Positions 43,018-53,896 of a DNA stretch of 64,000 nt are shown one piece after another. Each line of letters begins with the position of its first letter. Positions within the stretch are counted from its first letter, which is position 1. Below the pieces are notes generated by a model. The model was not told where the DNA came from. It made no database searches and was given only the letters and a program-made list of their open reading frames with translations. The stretch is from Tahibacter amnicola (lineage in GTDB: Bacteria; Pseudomonadota; Gammaproteobacteria; Xanthomonadales; Rhodanobacteraceae): contig NZ_CP104694.1 in NCBI RefSeq assembly GCF_025398735.1, forward strand, positions 3,063,001 to 3,127,000, read 5' to 3'. The position numbers and the translations under genes were made by a program.

Positions 43018-46000
43018 TCAGTCGATATCGAACGACTGCAGGCTGACCGGCGTGCTGGTCAGCGCGGTGGCCGAGTTGTTGCCCGTATCGGCATCCGCAG
43101 TGGCGCTGCTCACCGTCGCAGTATCTGAAATGGTGGAGGGGGGCAGCCCGTTGTCGACAGTCACCGTCAGGGTGAATACGTCTGAAACCAACGCCATTGT
43201 GCCAATGCTGCAGCTGACGGTACCCGTGGCACCGACGGCCGGCGTGGTGCAGCTCCATCCGGCAGGGGCCGTCAAGGCGGTAAAGGTGGTTCCCGTCGGA
43301 ATGACGTTGCTGAGGCTGACATTTGCCGCGGCGCTGGGGCCCGGATTGGTGATGGTGATGGTGTAGGTGATCGGTTGTCCGTTGATCGCGGTGGTGGTCG
43401 AGGGCGTATTGCTGATGCCCAGGTCGGCGGACGTTGCCACGGTGGTCACGGCGGTGCCACTGTCGTTGGCCGGCGTGCTGTCGGTGGTGGTGGTCGAGGC
43501 TGTCGCCGTGTTGGTGATCATCGTGCCGGCTGCCGTTGTCGCGTCGACGGAAACCACGAGCGTGAAGACCGCATTGCCCACGCCAAACGAGGCCTGGCTG
43601 CACGATACGCTGCCGCCGGCACCGACGGCCGGGGTCGTGCACGACCAACCGCCGGGTGACGACAGCGACACGAACGTCGTACCGCCCGGAAGCGTTTCGG
43701 ACCAGGCCGCGTTCGTCGCGGGATCCGGTCCGTTGTTCGTCAGCGTGATCGTGTAGGTGAGGTTGGTGCCGGCCGTCACCGGGTCCGGCGAATCGGTCAC
43801 GGTCGTGGCGAGGTCAGTGATCAGGAAACCCGTCGGCGCGAAGTAGGCCACCAGCGGATCATGGTCGGACACGCGCAGGCCCGTGGCGGGATTATTGCGT
43901 TCGGTTTCCGGGTAGTCGGCATCGATGCGGGCATGCTCGATGCGCCGCGCCGTGGTGTCGCTCACCACGCCGGCACTGGCAAGCGCATGGTCAATGTTCT
44001 GGGCGTTGCCGTCGTGGACATAGGAGTAGCGCTCTGCGGCAGGCGGTGTGTTGACGAGATTGGTCAGGTCCGGGTTGAGCTGGTCGACGCCATCCCCCGT
44101 GTTGGGTGCCGTCGGGCAGGTGCTGCATACGACGGTTTCGCTGTCCGGCGTCGGCGTGCCGGCCAGCGTGTTCATCGTGTCCTGGTAGCCGTCGTTGAAT
44201 TCGAAGGCGTTGAAATCGCCGATCACCAGCAGGTGTTCGCCGGGCGTCGAGGTGAGGCGCCCCTGGACGTACTGGGCGACGAAATCCGCTTGCAGTTGCC
44301 GCTTGCGACGGACGCGATCGCCCGCCGTCGTTGCACCGCTGACAGTAGTGTCGTCGATACCCAGCAAGGATCGCAGGTGATTGTTGATCACGACGACAGG
44401 GAACGTGGCCCCCGGTGCGCGATGGACGACCGCATCGAGCACCAGCGGCGGCCGGTCATGCAGCAGCGCCGAGCTGCCGTCCGTCGGGTCGATCCAGGTC
44501 GCGCTTCCCCCCACCTGGGTGACGGAATTGACCGTGACGCGGGCCGCGCCGCCGGTCACCGGCGCCGTCTTCACCAGGAATCCCACATCGATGCCGCCGA
44601 CATCGTTGCCTTCGCTGAGATAGGCGACGTACATCGGGTTGGGCTGGGATGCCGCTACCGCATCGTTGTTGATCTGGGTGGCGAGTGCCTGCAAGGTGGA
44701 GAGATTCTCCACTTCCTGCACACCGATGATGTCTGGTGCCTGCAAATGCACGCGGATCGCGATCGACGCCTTGGCGAGGCGATTGCCGAATGCGGTGGCG
44801 GTCAGCACCGGCTCGCCCAGCGGATCGTCGACCGTGTCGAAGAATCGCTGCAGGTTGAAGGAAACCACGGTGAACTCGGTGCTCTGCGGCGCCGTGACCG
44901 TTGCCGGCAGTACGCCCGGCGTGACGGTGATGGCCTGCGTGCCATCGGGATAGATGGCGTAGCCGCGGAAGCCGTAGTCGAGCGGGCCGGTGGCCGGGCC
45001 CAGCGTATCGCCGGTTTTCACTGTCAGCACCGGTTGGCTGTTGACAGTCGCACTTTCCACGCGCAGGCGTTCGGGATTGGTGTCCCAGCGCGGAATGGGT
45101 GGAATCGTGCCGGTCGGCGGCACATCGGGGGCCTGGATGCCCGGTTCCCGGAATGGCCGTGGAACACCCGTGAGCACTGCGTGGAAGCGGCCGTTGCTCG
45201 TCCCCGTCGCGCTGGTCTCCGTCACCGTGCCGTCACTGGGGCCGGTGACGGTGAGTGATGCCGCGGACACGCGCATGCCTTCCACCCGTTCGAGCTGGTC
45301 GTGCGGGCCGGCGGGATCCGGGAACGTGGCCGTCAGCGGGACAGGCGTTGGCAATGTCTGGCCCGGCGCCGCGAGCTGGGCCACGGTTGGCGAGGTCAGC
45401 TCGGTAACCGGCGGCTGCTGCGGATCCGAAGCAGGGACGAATTCCGCCACTGTTCCGGTGACCTGTACCTGAGCGGTAAACGCTGCCGCTGCGGGGGCGC
45501 GCTGCTGGTGAACACGAATATACCTTCGGATGTCGCGGGATCCGCATCGACCTCGGCGTCTTCCTCCTGCAGGAAGAACCCGTTGCTCTTGACCCCCGTG
45601 ACGATGCCGCGGACGGTGACCGAACTTCCGACGACGGGAGAGCTGGCGCCGGGGCCCTGCACATCGTGGATGGGCGTTACGGTGACATCGTCGTTGGTGA
45701 TCGTGCCCTGGCCCTGCACGTCGCCGGCGTTGGCGCCGGTAATCGTGGAAAGGTTGACGAAGAACGTTTCGTTGGCTTCCGGCGTGAGATCACTGTTGAC
45801 GGTGACCGGGAGTATCGCGCTGCTGTTTCCGGCGGCGATGGTGACGGGCGTCGCCGTCACGGCCACGAAGTCGTTGTCCGCGAGGGTTGCCGTGTTTTCG
45901 GCGGTCGCCCACTGGAAGGAAACGCCACCCGCGCCGGCCGGCGCCGTGAGCGATACCGTGAAGAGGAATGTCGACGTGCCCGCATCGCCTTCGGCGAGGC

Positions 46001-46748
46001 TGACATCGTCGATATTGATGGTCGGCAGGCCGCCGGTTGCCTGTGGCGTGAGCGAGAAGTCATCAATGCCCAGCCCGTCGTCAGCGCTGGATGCATCGGT
46101 GTCGGTCCAGCGGATCCAGAAGGTGGCGCCATTGGCAATGCTCAGCGCGGGGATCGTCGCAATCTTCTGCGTGCGATTGCCCGCTGCATTGCCATTCTTC
46201 GCGCCGACCGTGGCTGTATCCGGGCTGACGAAGTTCAGCGCGGCCACGCCAGTCCAGCTGCCGGTGACCAGATCCGTGGCGTTGGTGCTGTACTCGAAAT
46301 TGATCTGGTCCGTGCGCGCGGCCGTGCCAAGCCGCCATTGCTCGCCGAAATAGTTCAGGTCGAGGCTGGCAAGGGTCGCGCCGGTATTGTTGGTGAAGCA
46401 GGCGCCGTACAGCGCGATCAGCGTACCGCTGCGCAGCGCACCCAGCGCGCGTTCCGTGGCGCCGGCAGCACCGTAGCTGTAGGTGTCGCCGGTGTTGCTG
46501 GCGCCGGTATCGACGGCGTACTGCTCGTTGTCGCGGGCGCCGCCGCCCGATTCGGTCAGGAACCAGCCCGGTATGGTGAGGTTGTTGGTGGTTGACCCGG
46601 CTGTATTGACCAGCGTGTCGAAGTTCTGCGAGTAGGCACTGCCGATCGTCGTGAGGCTGATGCATTGCGCTTGCAGCAGGCTGGGCAGCAGGAAAAGAGC
46701 AGCGAGCAAGACCAGGCGCGACGTGCGCGCGAAAAGGGCGTTCGGCAT
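43018..46748 (-). pseudogene. ExeM/NucH-type extracellular nuclease with Calx-beta and DUF11 domains, frame broken once
   Basis: ATG 46748 after GAGGAATCAC opens a signal peptide (LVLLAALFLLPSLLQA). Then come a jelly-roll-like region, a Calx-beta domain (INIDDVSLAEGDAGTSTFLF...TITNDD), a NucH-type OB segment ([20 protein letters not shown]), the break, the endonuclease/exonuclease/phosphatase domain ([57 protein letters not shown]) and two DUF11 repeats, ending [10 protein letters not shown]. The frame shifts at the G5 tract 45493-45497; one added base joins [12 protein letters not shown] to [18 protein letters not shown] and gives about 1243 residues. It would degrade extracellular DNA. Confidence 0.85.
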
Positions 46749-46881
46749 GTGATTCCTCGACAGGGTTTGCGACCACACCGCGTACCCGTCGACTATAGCC
46801 CGGCCCTGCTACGGGTTGGAATCGTGTGCGAAAGGCATTGCGCAGTGACAATGCCCAGATCAGCCCGCTGCACCGCGGCGC

Positions 46882-47535
46882 TCAGGCCGGCTGCCGCCGG
46901 CGACGCAGGGTGCGCGCCAGCCAGTAGATCGTCAGGACGACGACCAGGAGTACCGGCAGCGCCAGCACGCCTGATTTCCGGATCGGTTCCGGGAACAGCT
47001 TGGCTTGGCCGAGAAAGAACGAACTCGTCGCGACGAAGAGGGCAAAGCCCAGCCGCCACAGGTGCCGCGCGATACGCCGTGGTCCTTGGAGCGCGCCGGC
47101 GCGCAGCAGGCGCCAGTCGCCGATCACCGCCAGGGCGCCAAATGTCGCAAAGAAGAAGAAGGGAAAGGCCGGCAGATGATCCACGCGGCCGTTCGGGCTG
47201 TTCAATGCCGTCACGCCGAACACGACATTGGCTAGGGTGATGGCGATGGCCGCCGCCATCAGGCCGGTGAGAAGCCCGCGGGACTCGTCCACCGTTCGCC
47301 GGACCGCCAGCAGTCCGGTGGTGACGAAATAGAACGTCAGGAGGCCAACGAGCATTGAGCCGCGCTCGGGCATGCGTGCGGCGATCACGGCGCCGGTCGA
47401 CGACATGACCAGCATTGCGGCGACGAAATACAGGCCGCTGCGCTTGTGCAGGCCCGAGCCCTTGGCCGCATAGAGCGCCACGGCGCCCGCGGCGAGGGAG
47501 ACGAGTCCGGCGCTGATATGGATAAGCAGTGTCAT
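46882..47535 (-). CDS. Polytopic membrane protein (DUF2306-like)
   Basis: 217 residues, about seven hydrophobic segments. HISAGLVSLAAGAVALYAAKG, HKRSGLYFVAAMLVMSSTGAV and the HLWRLGFALFVATSSFFLGQ block place histidines at helix ends in the way of small haem-like or DUF2306-type proteins. No function assigned. Divergent from the histidine-kinase gene. Confidence 0.72.
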   Translation of the reverse strand: MTLLIHISAGLVSLAAGAVALYAAKGSGLHKRSGLYFVAAMLVMSSTGAVIAARMPERGSMLVGLLTFYFVTTGLLAVRRTVDESRGLLTGLMAAAIAITLANVVFGVTALNSPNGRVDHLPAFPFFFFATFGALAVIGDWRLLRAGALQGPRRIARHLWRLGFALFVATSSFFLGQAKLFPEPIRKSGVLALPVLLVVVLTIYWLARTLRRRRQPA

Positions 47536-47890
47536 GGCGTGGTCTACCGGTAGAGCCCCTTTGGTGACCGGACTCTTGCCTAGCCGGGAGCCGGCGCAAA
47601 GCGGATTGCGACGGGAGACCGGGTCGGCGGCACGAATGACGGCCAGCGTGGATGAGCGGCTGTGGGCGTTCGGATGCGCCCCAGCCCGGATATCGACGCA
47701 GACCGGGCTGCCGCGGTCGCGGTTGGTCAGTGCCAGCCGTGCCTGGTCGCAGGCGTTCCGTCATTCGTCCCACCACGCCTCGTGCAGAGGCCATCGTGCG
47801 ATGACAATGCCTGCAGGTTCCGGTAGTGGCCTGCAAACAGGCTGCTGGCACCCGGTTCATCCCCTGCACGTTCATTGGTATCGTCCGGAC
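47536..47890. other. Non-coding gap of 355 bases
   Basis: Between a leftward membrane-protein gene and the sensor kinase. A frame continuous with the kinase is open through it, but the translated sequence is Arg/Ser-rich and unlike any N-terminus of the family, so the kinase start at 47891 is kept. No RNA or strong dyad seen. Confidence 0.5.
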
Positions 47891-48970
47891 ATGACTGCCG
47901 CTTCTTCCGCATCACCGGGATTTTTCGCCCAGGCGCTCGGCGGTCGCCGCCTCGTTGCGGCGTTGTGCGCCAGCTTCATCATCAGCCTGATCATCCTGCC
48001 GACCTGGGAGGCGAGCTACCGCGTCCTGCTCGGCCGCCTGGTGGCGATCGCAACGCTGGAATTGATGGTGTTCGCGCTGTTCGAGCGCTGGCCGCGGCGT
48101 TTGCCCTCGTGGATCGCACGCTGGGCCCTGCAGGTCATCGGCGTGGCGGTCGCGGTGCCGTTCGTGGTGTGGTTTGTCTACCTGTTCACAACGCTGGGTA
48201 ACCCGGTGCCGTTCTGGCATGACCGCACGCGCATGGCCGGTTACTCCTTCATGACCGTACTGGGACTTCTCACCGCTCCGTGGATGGCAGTCTCGGCGCT
48301 GCTGCGGCAGATCAAGGACGAGGCGCGCAACCAGGCATTGGCATTCGAGCTGGAACGCAGCGAATACGAACGCAAGGCGCTGGACGCCCGCCTGCGATTG
48401 CTGCAGGCCCAGGTGGAACCTCACTTCCTGTTCAACACCCTCGCGAATGTGCGCGAACTGGTGGATTCCCGCTCGCCCCAGGCGTCTGCCGTGCTGGGCA
48501 GCCTCATTGCTTACCTGCGCGCGGCCGTGCCGCGGCTCAACGAACCGTCGACGACGCTGCAGCAGGAGATCGAACTCGTGCGCGCCTACCTGGAGGTGAT
48601 GCACATGCGCATGCCGGATCGTCTTCAGTTCGCGCTGGACGTCGACGAGGCCGCGTTGCCGCTGCGGTGCCCGCCGATGACGCTGCTGACCCTGGTGGAG
48701 AACGCGGTGCGGCATGGCATTGATCCGGCAGAGGAGGGCGGGCGCATCGACGTGCGTGTCCGGTTGCAGGACGGCCGATGCCGGGCGGAAGTCGTCGACA
48801 CGGGCATGGGTCTTCACACCGGCAGTGGTGGACTCGGAACCGGCCTGTCGACCTTGAGGGAGCGCCTGCTCCTTACATTCGGCAGCGACGCCCAATTGAA
48901 TCTCTCCGCGGTGGCGCCGCAGGGTGTGCGGGCGGAGATTGAGTTTCCAGCGCAACGGAGTTCCCCATGA
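47891..48970 (+). CDS. LytS/YehU-type sensor histidine kinase
   Basis: 359 residues from ATG 47891. Four hydrophobic segments in residues 20-135 form the membrane sensor region; a coiled linker (RNQALAFELERSEYERKALDARLRL, residues ~146-170) leads to the His_kinase motif QAQVEPHFLFNTLANV with phospho-acceptor H178 and a HATPase domain (LVENAVRHGIDP, VDTGMGLHTGSGGLGTGLST). The stop overlaps the regulator ATG (ATGA), so the pair is coupled. Signal unknown. Confidence 0.9.
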   Translation: MTAASSASPGFFAQALGGRRLVAALCASFIISLIILPTWEASYRVLLGRLVAIATLELMVFALFERWPRRLPSWIARWALQVIGVAVAVPFVVWFVYLFTTLGNPVPFWHDRTRMAGYSFMTVLGLLTAPWMAVSALLRQIKDEARNQALAFELERSEYERKALDARLRLLQAQVEPHFLFNTLANVRELVDSRSPQASAVLGSLIAYLRAAVPRLNEPSTTLQQEIELVRAYLEVMHMRMPDRLQFALDVDEAALPLRCPPMTLLTLVENAVRHGIDPAEEGGRIDVRVRLQDGRCRAEVVDTGMGLHTGSGGLGTGLSTLRERLLLTFGSDAQLNLSAVAPQGVRAEIEFPAQRSSP

Positions 48971-49752
48971 CGGCAGCGCGACCGACGGCCTTGATTGCCG
49001 ACGATGAACCCCTGTTGCGGCAGGCACTGGAGCGCATGCTGGAATCCGAGTGGCCGGCGCTGGAAATTGTCGCCTCTGTGCGCAATGGCCGTGAGGCGGT
49101 GGAGCGCTTCGAGGCGCTGACGCCGGATATCTGTTTTCTCGACGTCCATATGCCCGGCCTTTCCGGCGTCGAAGCGGGCCGGCTGATCGGCCGTCGCGCG
49201 CACCTGGTCTTCGTGACAGCCTTCGACAACTATGCGGTGCAGGCCTTCGAGCAGGGCGCGCTGGATTACCTGATGAAGCCGGTCGAGACGGCGCGCCTGG
49301 CCGATACGGTGCTGCGACTCAAGGAACGGCTGCGCGTCGCACAGCCCGCACCCGATTCGGATGCCTTGCTGGACCAGTTGGCCGCGTATCTGCAGAAGAA
49401 GTCGGCGCCGCACTCTTTGCGCTGGATCCGCGCCTCGGTGGGGCAGTCAGTGCGGCTGATAGCGGTGGAAGAGATCGATTTCCTGAAATCCGATGAAAAG
49501 TACACAGTCATCGCCTGGCGCGGCGACGGCGGCAAGCCCGGTGAGGCGCTGATCCGGACGCCGCTCAAGGAACTCATTGCGCAGCTGGATCCGACCCAGT
49601 TTGCCCAGGTGCATCGATCGGTCGTGGTGAACCTGCGCGCCATCAGCCACATCACGCGCGGCGCGAATGAAACCGCGGACATCCATCTCAAGGGCAGGCA
49701 GGACGTGTTGCCGGTCAGCCGCAGCTACCTGCACCTGTTCCGCCAGATGTAG
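48967..49752 (+). CDS. LytTR-family response regulator
   Basis: 261 residues. Receiver domain residues 7-125 with acidic pair ADDEP, phospho-acceptor D59 in CFLDVHMPG and K104 in YLMKPV; LytTR DNA-binding domain residues ~155-260 (IDFLKSDEKYTVIAW, FAQVHRSVVVNLRAI, LPVSRSYLHLF). GGAG is 6 bases before the ATG. Acts with the kinase upstream; targets are unknown and may include neighbouring genes. Confidence 0.94.
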   Translation: MTAARPTALIADDEPLLRQALERMLESEWPALEIVASVRNGREAVERFEALTPDICFLDVHMPGLSGVEAGRLIGRRAHLVFVTAFDNYAVQAFEQGALDYLMKPVETARLADTVLRLKERLRVAQPAPDSDALLDQLAAYLQKKSAPHSLRWIRASVGQSVRLIAVEEIDFLKSDEKYTVIAWRGDGGKPGEALIRTPLKELIAQLDPTQFAQVHRSVVVNLRAISHITRGANETADIHLKGRQDVLPVSRSYLHLFRQM

Positions 49753-49792
49753 CGCGGGATGGTGGTGCAGCACGCGGTTTGTCGGAAAAGAG

Positions 49793-49822
49793 CGGGACGG
49801 CCGACTCCCGGCGGCCGTCCCG
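49793..49822. terminator. Hairpin between response regulator and TonB receptor genes
   Basis: CGGGACGGCCG (49793-49803) and CGGCCGTCCCG (49812-49822), perfect 11-base stem with 8-base loop, 40 bases after the regulator stop. The following ~200 bases to 50020 show no gene. Confidence 0.6.
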
Positions 49823-50020
49823 TGCCATCAATGGATGCGTTGTGCGGCCCGATGACGATCTGGGGTGCGCCGGAGGGAACTGCCGCGCGAGCGGCCTTGA
49901 GATCTCCAGCACGTACGGTTAGACGCACCGGCCATCGATTCCCCCTACCTTTCGACAACGTGCGGTTTCACGCTCCGTTGACCGGATGCGTAGCACGTTC
50001 AGGTCCCGTTGGCGTTCCGC

Positions 50021-52876
50021 TCAATGACGGTAGCGGAATGTGAGTGTGTAGGAACGCCCGATGGGGTCGTCGAAATTGACGTTGTAGTTGGCGCTATACG
50101 GGCCGTAGTACGTGGGCTCGTGGTCCAGGGCGTTGCCGATGTTGAGCGCCAGCGACCAGTGGTCGGAGGGCGCATAGCGCAGATTGAGATTGAGCGTGAA
50201 AAAGCCCGGCGTCACGCACTTGTCAGCGGCTTTCTGCTCTTCGCTGCAGGTGACGTAGTCGCTTTCGAACAGGTAGTTCCGGTACGGGCCGACGTAAACG
50301 AGTCCGGCCGTTGCCGCCCAGGGGGCACGGATGAAATCGAAATCGAGCCGGCCACGGAATTTCGGTGCCGATTCGTAGCCTGCATAGCGTTCGGCAATCG
50401 TGTCGCCTTCGACCAGCAGTTCACGCCGCAGCACGTAGGTGGCGTCCATGCGCACGGTGTACTCGTTCAGCGCGGAGTCCTCGAAGCGGTATTCACCGGA
50501 GAAATCCAGGCCGCGCGACTTGGTGTAGCCGAAGTTCACGGGATACACGTGCAGTCCGGTGAGCACGCCGTTCTCGTTGCGCTCGGTAAATCCGGGGAAT
50601 CGCTCCGTATTCAGCAGCGCGTAGGCCACCGGCAGGTTGGCGATCTCTTTCCGCCGCGTGATGTTGTAGAGATCAAGGCTGAGGTTGAGATCCGTCATCG
50701 GCGTATAGACGACGCCGACGTTGTAGCTGCGTGAGGTTTCGGCGGCGAGCTCGGGGTTGCTGTGCGTGCTGACCTGCAGACTGCAGTCAATACCGGTCGT
50801 CCCCACGAAGATCGGCGTGGCGCACGGCGCCAGGTTCTTCGGGATGCGGATCGTCTGGATGGAAATGTCGCCTTCCGGCCGCTCGCGTTCGATCGCCATC
50901 GGCGGCCGGTAGCCGTCGACGGCGGTGCCGCGCAGCAGGATCGTGTCCGTCGGCGTCCAGCGCAGCGCCACTTTGGGCGAGGAGGCAGCAGCGGATGCGC
51001 GCCCCTTGTCGATGCGCCAGCCCAGTTCGGTGGTGAAGCGCGGCAGGAAGGGCAGCGTTGCCTGGGCGTAGGCGGCAGCGGCGTTGTCGGTGGTGGTCTG
51101 CGGGTAGCTCACCAGGCCGGTGGCGACGTTGTCGGGAATGTTCAGCAGCGTGGAGGGAACGTCGTAGATGCTGATGTGGCGTGCATTGGCGCCCAGCTCC
51201 ACTTCGATGGGCCCGCCCTTGAGATCCCACAGGGAGCGCGTTGCATCGCCCACCCACTCGTGCTGCGTATTGCGTCCGGAACGATGGATGGTCGGCGACA
51301 TCGCCTCCAGGATTTCCGGCGAGTTCGGACCAAAATAGTTGTAGCCGGTGGTCGACAGCAGGACGCCGGATACCCGGTCAGCCGTGCGGTTCTGCTGGAG
51401 CGACAGGTCGGTCGTCCACTGCCAGCCCAGCCAGTCGCCCTTGGCGCCAAACGTGATGCCGCGGGAGGTCGAAACGGTGCGCTCGCGTACCGGGCCGAGG
51501 TCAGCGAAGGCGTAATCGAGCAGGCCGGGCAGGTCGGTGATGCCGGGAATGCCGTCGGAAATCTCGACGGTGCGCACTTCCGGCCGCGCCTGTTGTTGCT
51601 GCGTGACCTGGGTCCAGCGCAGGTCAGCGTGAATCTCCACCGATTCGTCAATTTCGCGCGTGATCCGCAGCGAGCCTGACTTGGACAGGAAGTCCGTCTG
51701 CAGCGAGGCGTACTTTGCGCTGTCCATCACGCAGACGCCCTCGTCGTTGAGGGAATCCTGCGGGCAACCCGGCAGGGCAATCCAGTTCGGCGGCAGTTCG
51801 CCGCTTTCGTCGATCGGAATGAACGTGCCGGGGTAGGAGTGGTAGGAACGCTGGTCCCACAGGCCGATACGGCGCTTGTCCTGGGTGTACCAGTCGCGCT
51901 GTTTGCCGATCAGGGGATACCGGCGTGTGTAATCGGCGTACAGCAGGTAGCGGTTCTCGCCCATCGTGTCGCCGAGGGCGGCGGTTGCGCCGGTGTGGGA
52001 ACCGTCGCCGTACTGGGATGTTCCGGCGGTCGCCGACAGGTCGATGCCTTCGAAGGCGTGGCGCAGGTGCAGGTTGATGACGCCGCCGATGGCATCGGCG
52101 CCGTAGCGCGTCGACGCCCCCTCGCGCAGTATTTCGACCGATTCGATCAGCCCCAGCGGAATGCTGTTGACGTCGACCACGGCGCCGAATCCGCCCTGGG
52201 TCAAGCCGTAATTCGCCATGCGGCGACCTTCGATCAGCACCAGGGTGGACTTGGCGCCCAGTCCGCGCATGCCGACCGACGCTGCACCGGCGGCACCGCC
52301 GTGGCTGTAGGTGGCATCCGGTTGCGAAGCCATCAGTTCGGTGCGGGAGATCTCCAGGCCGGGCTGGCTGCGCAGGAGGTCTGAAAGGGTGACTGCGCCG
52401 CTGCGCTCGATTTCGGCGCGCGTGATGACGGTGCCGGATGTGAAGCCAGTCCAATGTTCCACGCGGGCGTGTGGCTCGGTCACTTCCACGGTGGGAAGGT
52501 CCGTCGTCGTCCGCTCGATACGCAGGCTCACCCGCGGTGCCGGCGCCGCGCTGATCACGAAAGTATCCGATTCGATAGCGCGTGCGGTCAGGCCGCTACG
52601 CCGGAGCAAGCGCTGCAGCGCCTTTGCCGGCGGCCACTTGCCCTTGAGCGCGGGCACGGAACGCCCCGCCACGAGCGCCGGGTCGAACAGCAGCTGCACA
52701 TTGCCCTGCTGCGCGAGCTGGGTCAGGGATTCCGCCAGCGGGCCGGCGGGGATCTCCCACGCCCGGACCTGCTTCGCACCAGCATCGCCGTCGGCAGCGA
52801 GGCCGCTACCGACCGGGATTGCGAGAAGCAACAAAAACCAGGCTATGCGCCATCGGCACTCCGTCGGTAACGCCAC
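50021..52876 (-). CDS. TonB-dependent outer-membrane receptor with N-terminal signalling (STN) domain
   Basis: 951 residues from GTG 52876 preceded by GAGG seven bases away. Signal peptide (FLLLLAIPVGSGLA), STN domain at ~38-95 (IPAGPLAESLTQLAQQGNVQ, SGLTARAIESDTFVI), plug at ~130-250 (VTLSDLLRSQPGLEIS, VLIEGRRM, ILREGASTRYGADAIGGVIN) and a 22-strand-type barrel ending in FRYRH. An internal HxG-rich segment lacks obvious siderophore-specific marks. The STN domain and the fecI/fecR genes just upstream indicate transenvelope signalling of the FecA type. Ligand unknown. Confidence 0.92.
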   Translation of the reverse strand: MALPTECRWRIAWFLLLLAIPVGSGLAADGDAGAKQVRAWEIPAGPLAESLTQLAQQGNVQLLFDPALVAGRSVPALKGKWPPAKALQRLLRRSGLTARAIESDTFVISAAPAPRVSLRIERTTTDLPTVEVTEPHARVEHWTGFTSGTVITRAEIERSGAVTLSDLLRSQPGLEISRTELMASQPDATYSHGGAAGAASVGMRGLGAKSTLVLIEGRRMANYGLTQGGFGAVVDVNSIPLGLIESVEILREGASTRYGADAIGGVINLHLRHAFEGIDLSATAGTSQYGDGSHTGATAALGDTMGENRYLLYADYTRRYPLIGKQRDWYTQDKRRIGLWDQRSYHSYPGTFIPIDESGELPPNWIALPGCPQDSLNDEGVCVMDSAKYASLQTDFLSKSGSLRITREIDESVEIHADLRWTQVTQQQQARPEVRTVEISDGIPGITDLPGLLDYAFADLGPVRERTVSTSRGITFGAKGDWLGWQWTTDLSLQQNRTADRVSGVLLSTTGYNYFGPNSPEILEAMSPTIHRSGRNTQHEWVGDATRSLWDLKGGPIEVELGANARHISIYDVPSTLLNIPDNVATGLVSYPQTTTDNAAAAYAQATLPFLPRFTTELGWRIDKGRASAAASSPKVALRWTPTDTILLRGTAVDGYRPPMAIERERPEGDISIQTIRIPKNLAPCATPIFVGTTGIDCSLQVSTHSNPELAAETSRSYNVGVVYTPMTDLNLSLDLYNITRRKEIANLPVAYALLNTERFPGFTERNENGVLTGLHVYPVNFGYTKSRGLDFSGEYRFEDSALNEYTVRMDATYVLRRELLVEGDTIAERYAGYESAPKFRGRLDFDFIRAPWAATAGLVYVGPYRNYLFESDYVTCSEEQKAADKCVTPGFFTLNLNLRYAPSDHWSLALNIGNALDHEPTYYGPYSANYNVNFDDPIGRSYTLTFRYRH

Positions 52877-52888
52877 TGGCCCACCTCG

Positions 52889-53896
52889 TCAACGTTTCGG
52901 GGCAGGGTGCAGCACGATTTCCCGCTCGGACGGGCGTTCGGCGCGCAGTGGCCAACCGGCCTCAAGGGCTTTCACCAGCGCCGACTGGTCGCCGGCGTGG
53001 AAAACGCCGCTGACGACGATGGCGTCGAGGCTGTGATCGGCCAGGCGGATCTGCGTGGTCGAGTAGCGGTTCATCTCAGCGACGAGGTCGGCGAGCTGCC
53101 GGCGATTGAACACCAGCTCGCCGCGCGTCCAGGCCTGCGCCGCGTCGATGTCGGTGGCCTGGGCGGTGCGGATCGTGCCGGTCAGGTCGAAGCTGGCCTG
53201 GCTGCCTGCCTGGATCACCGTCGGCTCGGCGGTAGAACCATCGGTAGCAATCGAGACGATGCCCTGCAGCAGGGTGACGGTCACTTTGTTGGCGGTGAAG
53301 GTCACCTGGAAGCGGGTGCCGATATCGCGGATGGTGCCGTTGGCGGCATAGGTGACGAAGGGCTGGCCCGGCTTGGGAGCCACGTCGATGTCGACCCGGC
53401 CGTGATCGACGGTAAGCTCGCGCCGATCACTTGTGTAGCGCACCCGGATTGCTGAATTCGTATCGAGCATGACGCGGCTGCCGTCTTCCAGCTTGATCTC
53501 GCGCTGCTCGCCGATGGCGGTCTGGTAGAGCGTGCCCGGATCGGTGCCGCGCCACTTAAGGGCGGTGGTGACCGCGACGACGGCCAGGGCGGCTGCGATG
53601 CCGGCCCACAGGCCCAGACGTCCGCGCGGGCCGCCTTCTTCCAGCTGGCCGGCTGGCCCCTTGCGCAAGGCCGCTTTGGCGGCTGCGGCAAGCATCGGGT
53701 CATCGGTCAGCTGCAGGGCACTGATATGGAGCTGCTGTGCCGCCAGGAAATCGTTCTGATTGGCCGGAGAGGCGTCGTACCAGGCTTCGAAGGCGGCGCG
53801 GTCGCTGTCGGTCCACTCGGGAGAGGCCAGACGTGCCACCCAGGCTTCGGCCGAAGCCGGGACGTCCGTGTCTATCACATTGATCGACGATTTCAC
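52889..53896 (-). CDS. FecR-family anti-sigma / sigma regulator
   Basis: 335 residues from GTG 53896, which overlaps the sigma-factor stop (GTGA). N-terminal DUF4880-type region (AWVARLASPEWTDSDRAAFEAWYDASPANQ), one membrane segment at ~100-120 (LGLWAGIAAALAVVAVTTAL), then the periplasmic FecR domain (TAIGEQREIKLEDGSRVMLDTNS, GTIRDIGTRFQVTF) and a C-terminal STN-like secretin fold (QLADLVAEMNRYSTTQI). It relays receptor status to the sigma factor. Confidence 0.92.
   Translation of the reverse strand: MKSSINVIDTDVPASAEAWVARLASPEWTDSDRAAFEAWYDASPANQNDFLAAQQLHISALQLTDDPMLAAAAKAALRKGPAGQLEEGGPRGRLGLWAGIAAALAVVAVTTALKWRGTDPGTLYQTAIGEQREIKLEDGSRVMLDTNSAIRVRYTSDRRELTVDHGRVDIDVAPKPGQPFVTYAANGTIRDIGTRFQVTFTANKVTVTLLQGIVSIATDGSTAEPTVIQAGSQASFDLTGTIRTAQATDIDAAQAWTRGELVFNRRQLADLVAEMNRYSTTQIRLADHSLDAIVVSGVFHAGDQSALVKALEAGWPLRAERPSEREIVLHPAPKR

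Noticed and set aside
47534-47890. N-terminal extension of the sensor kinase
   Set aside because: Open but unlike LytS-type N-termini; the membrane domain begins after ATG 47891.
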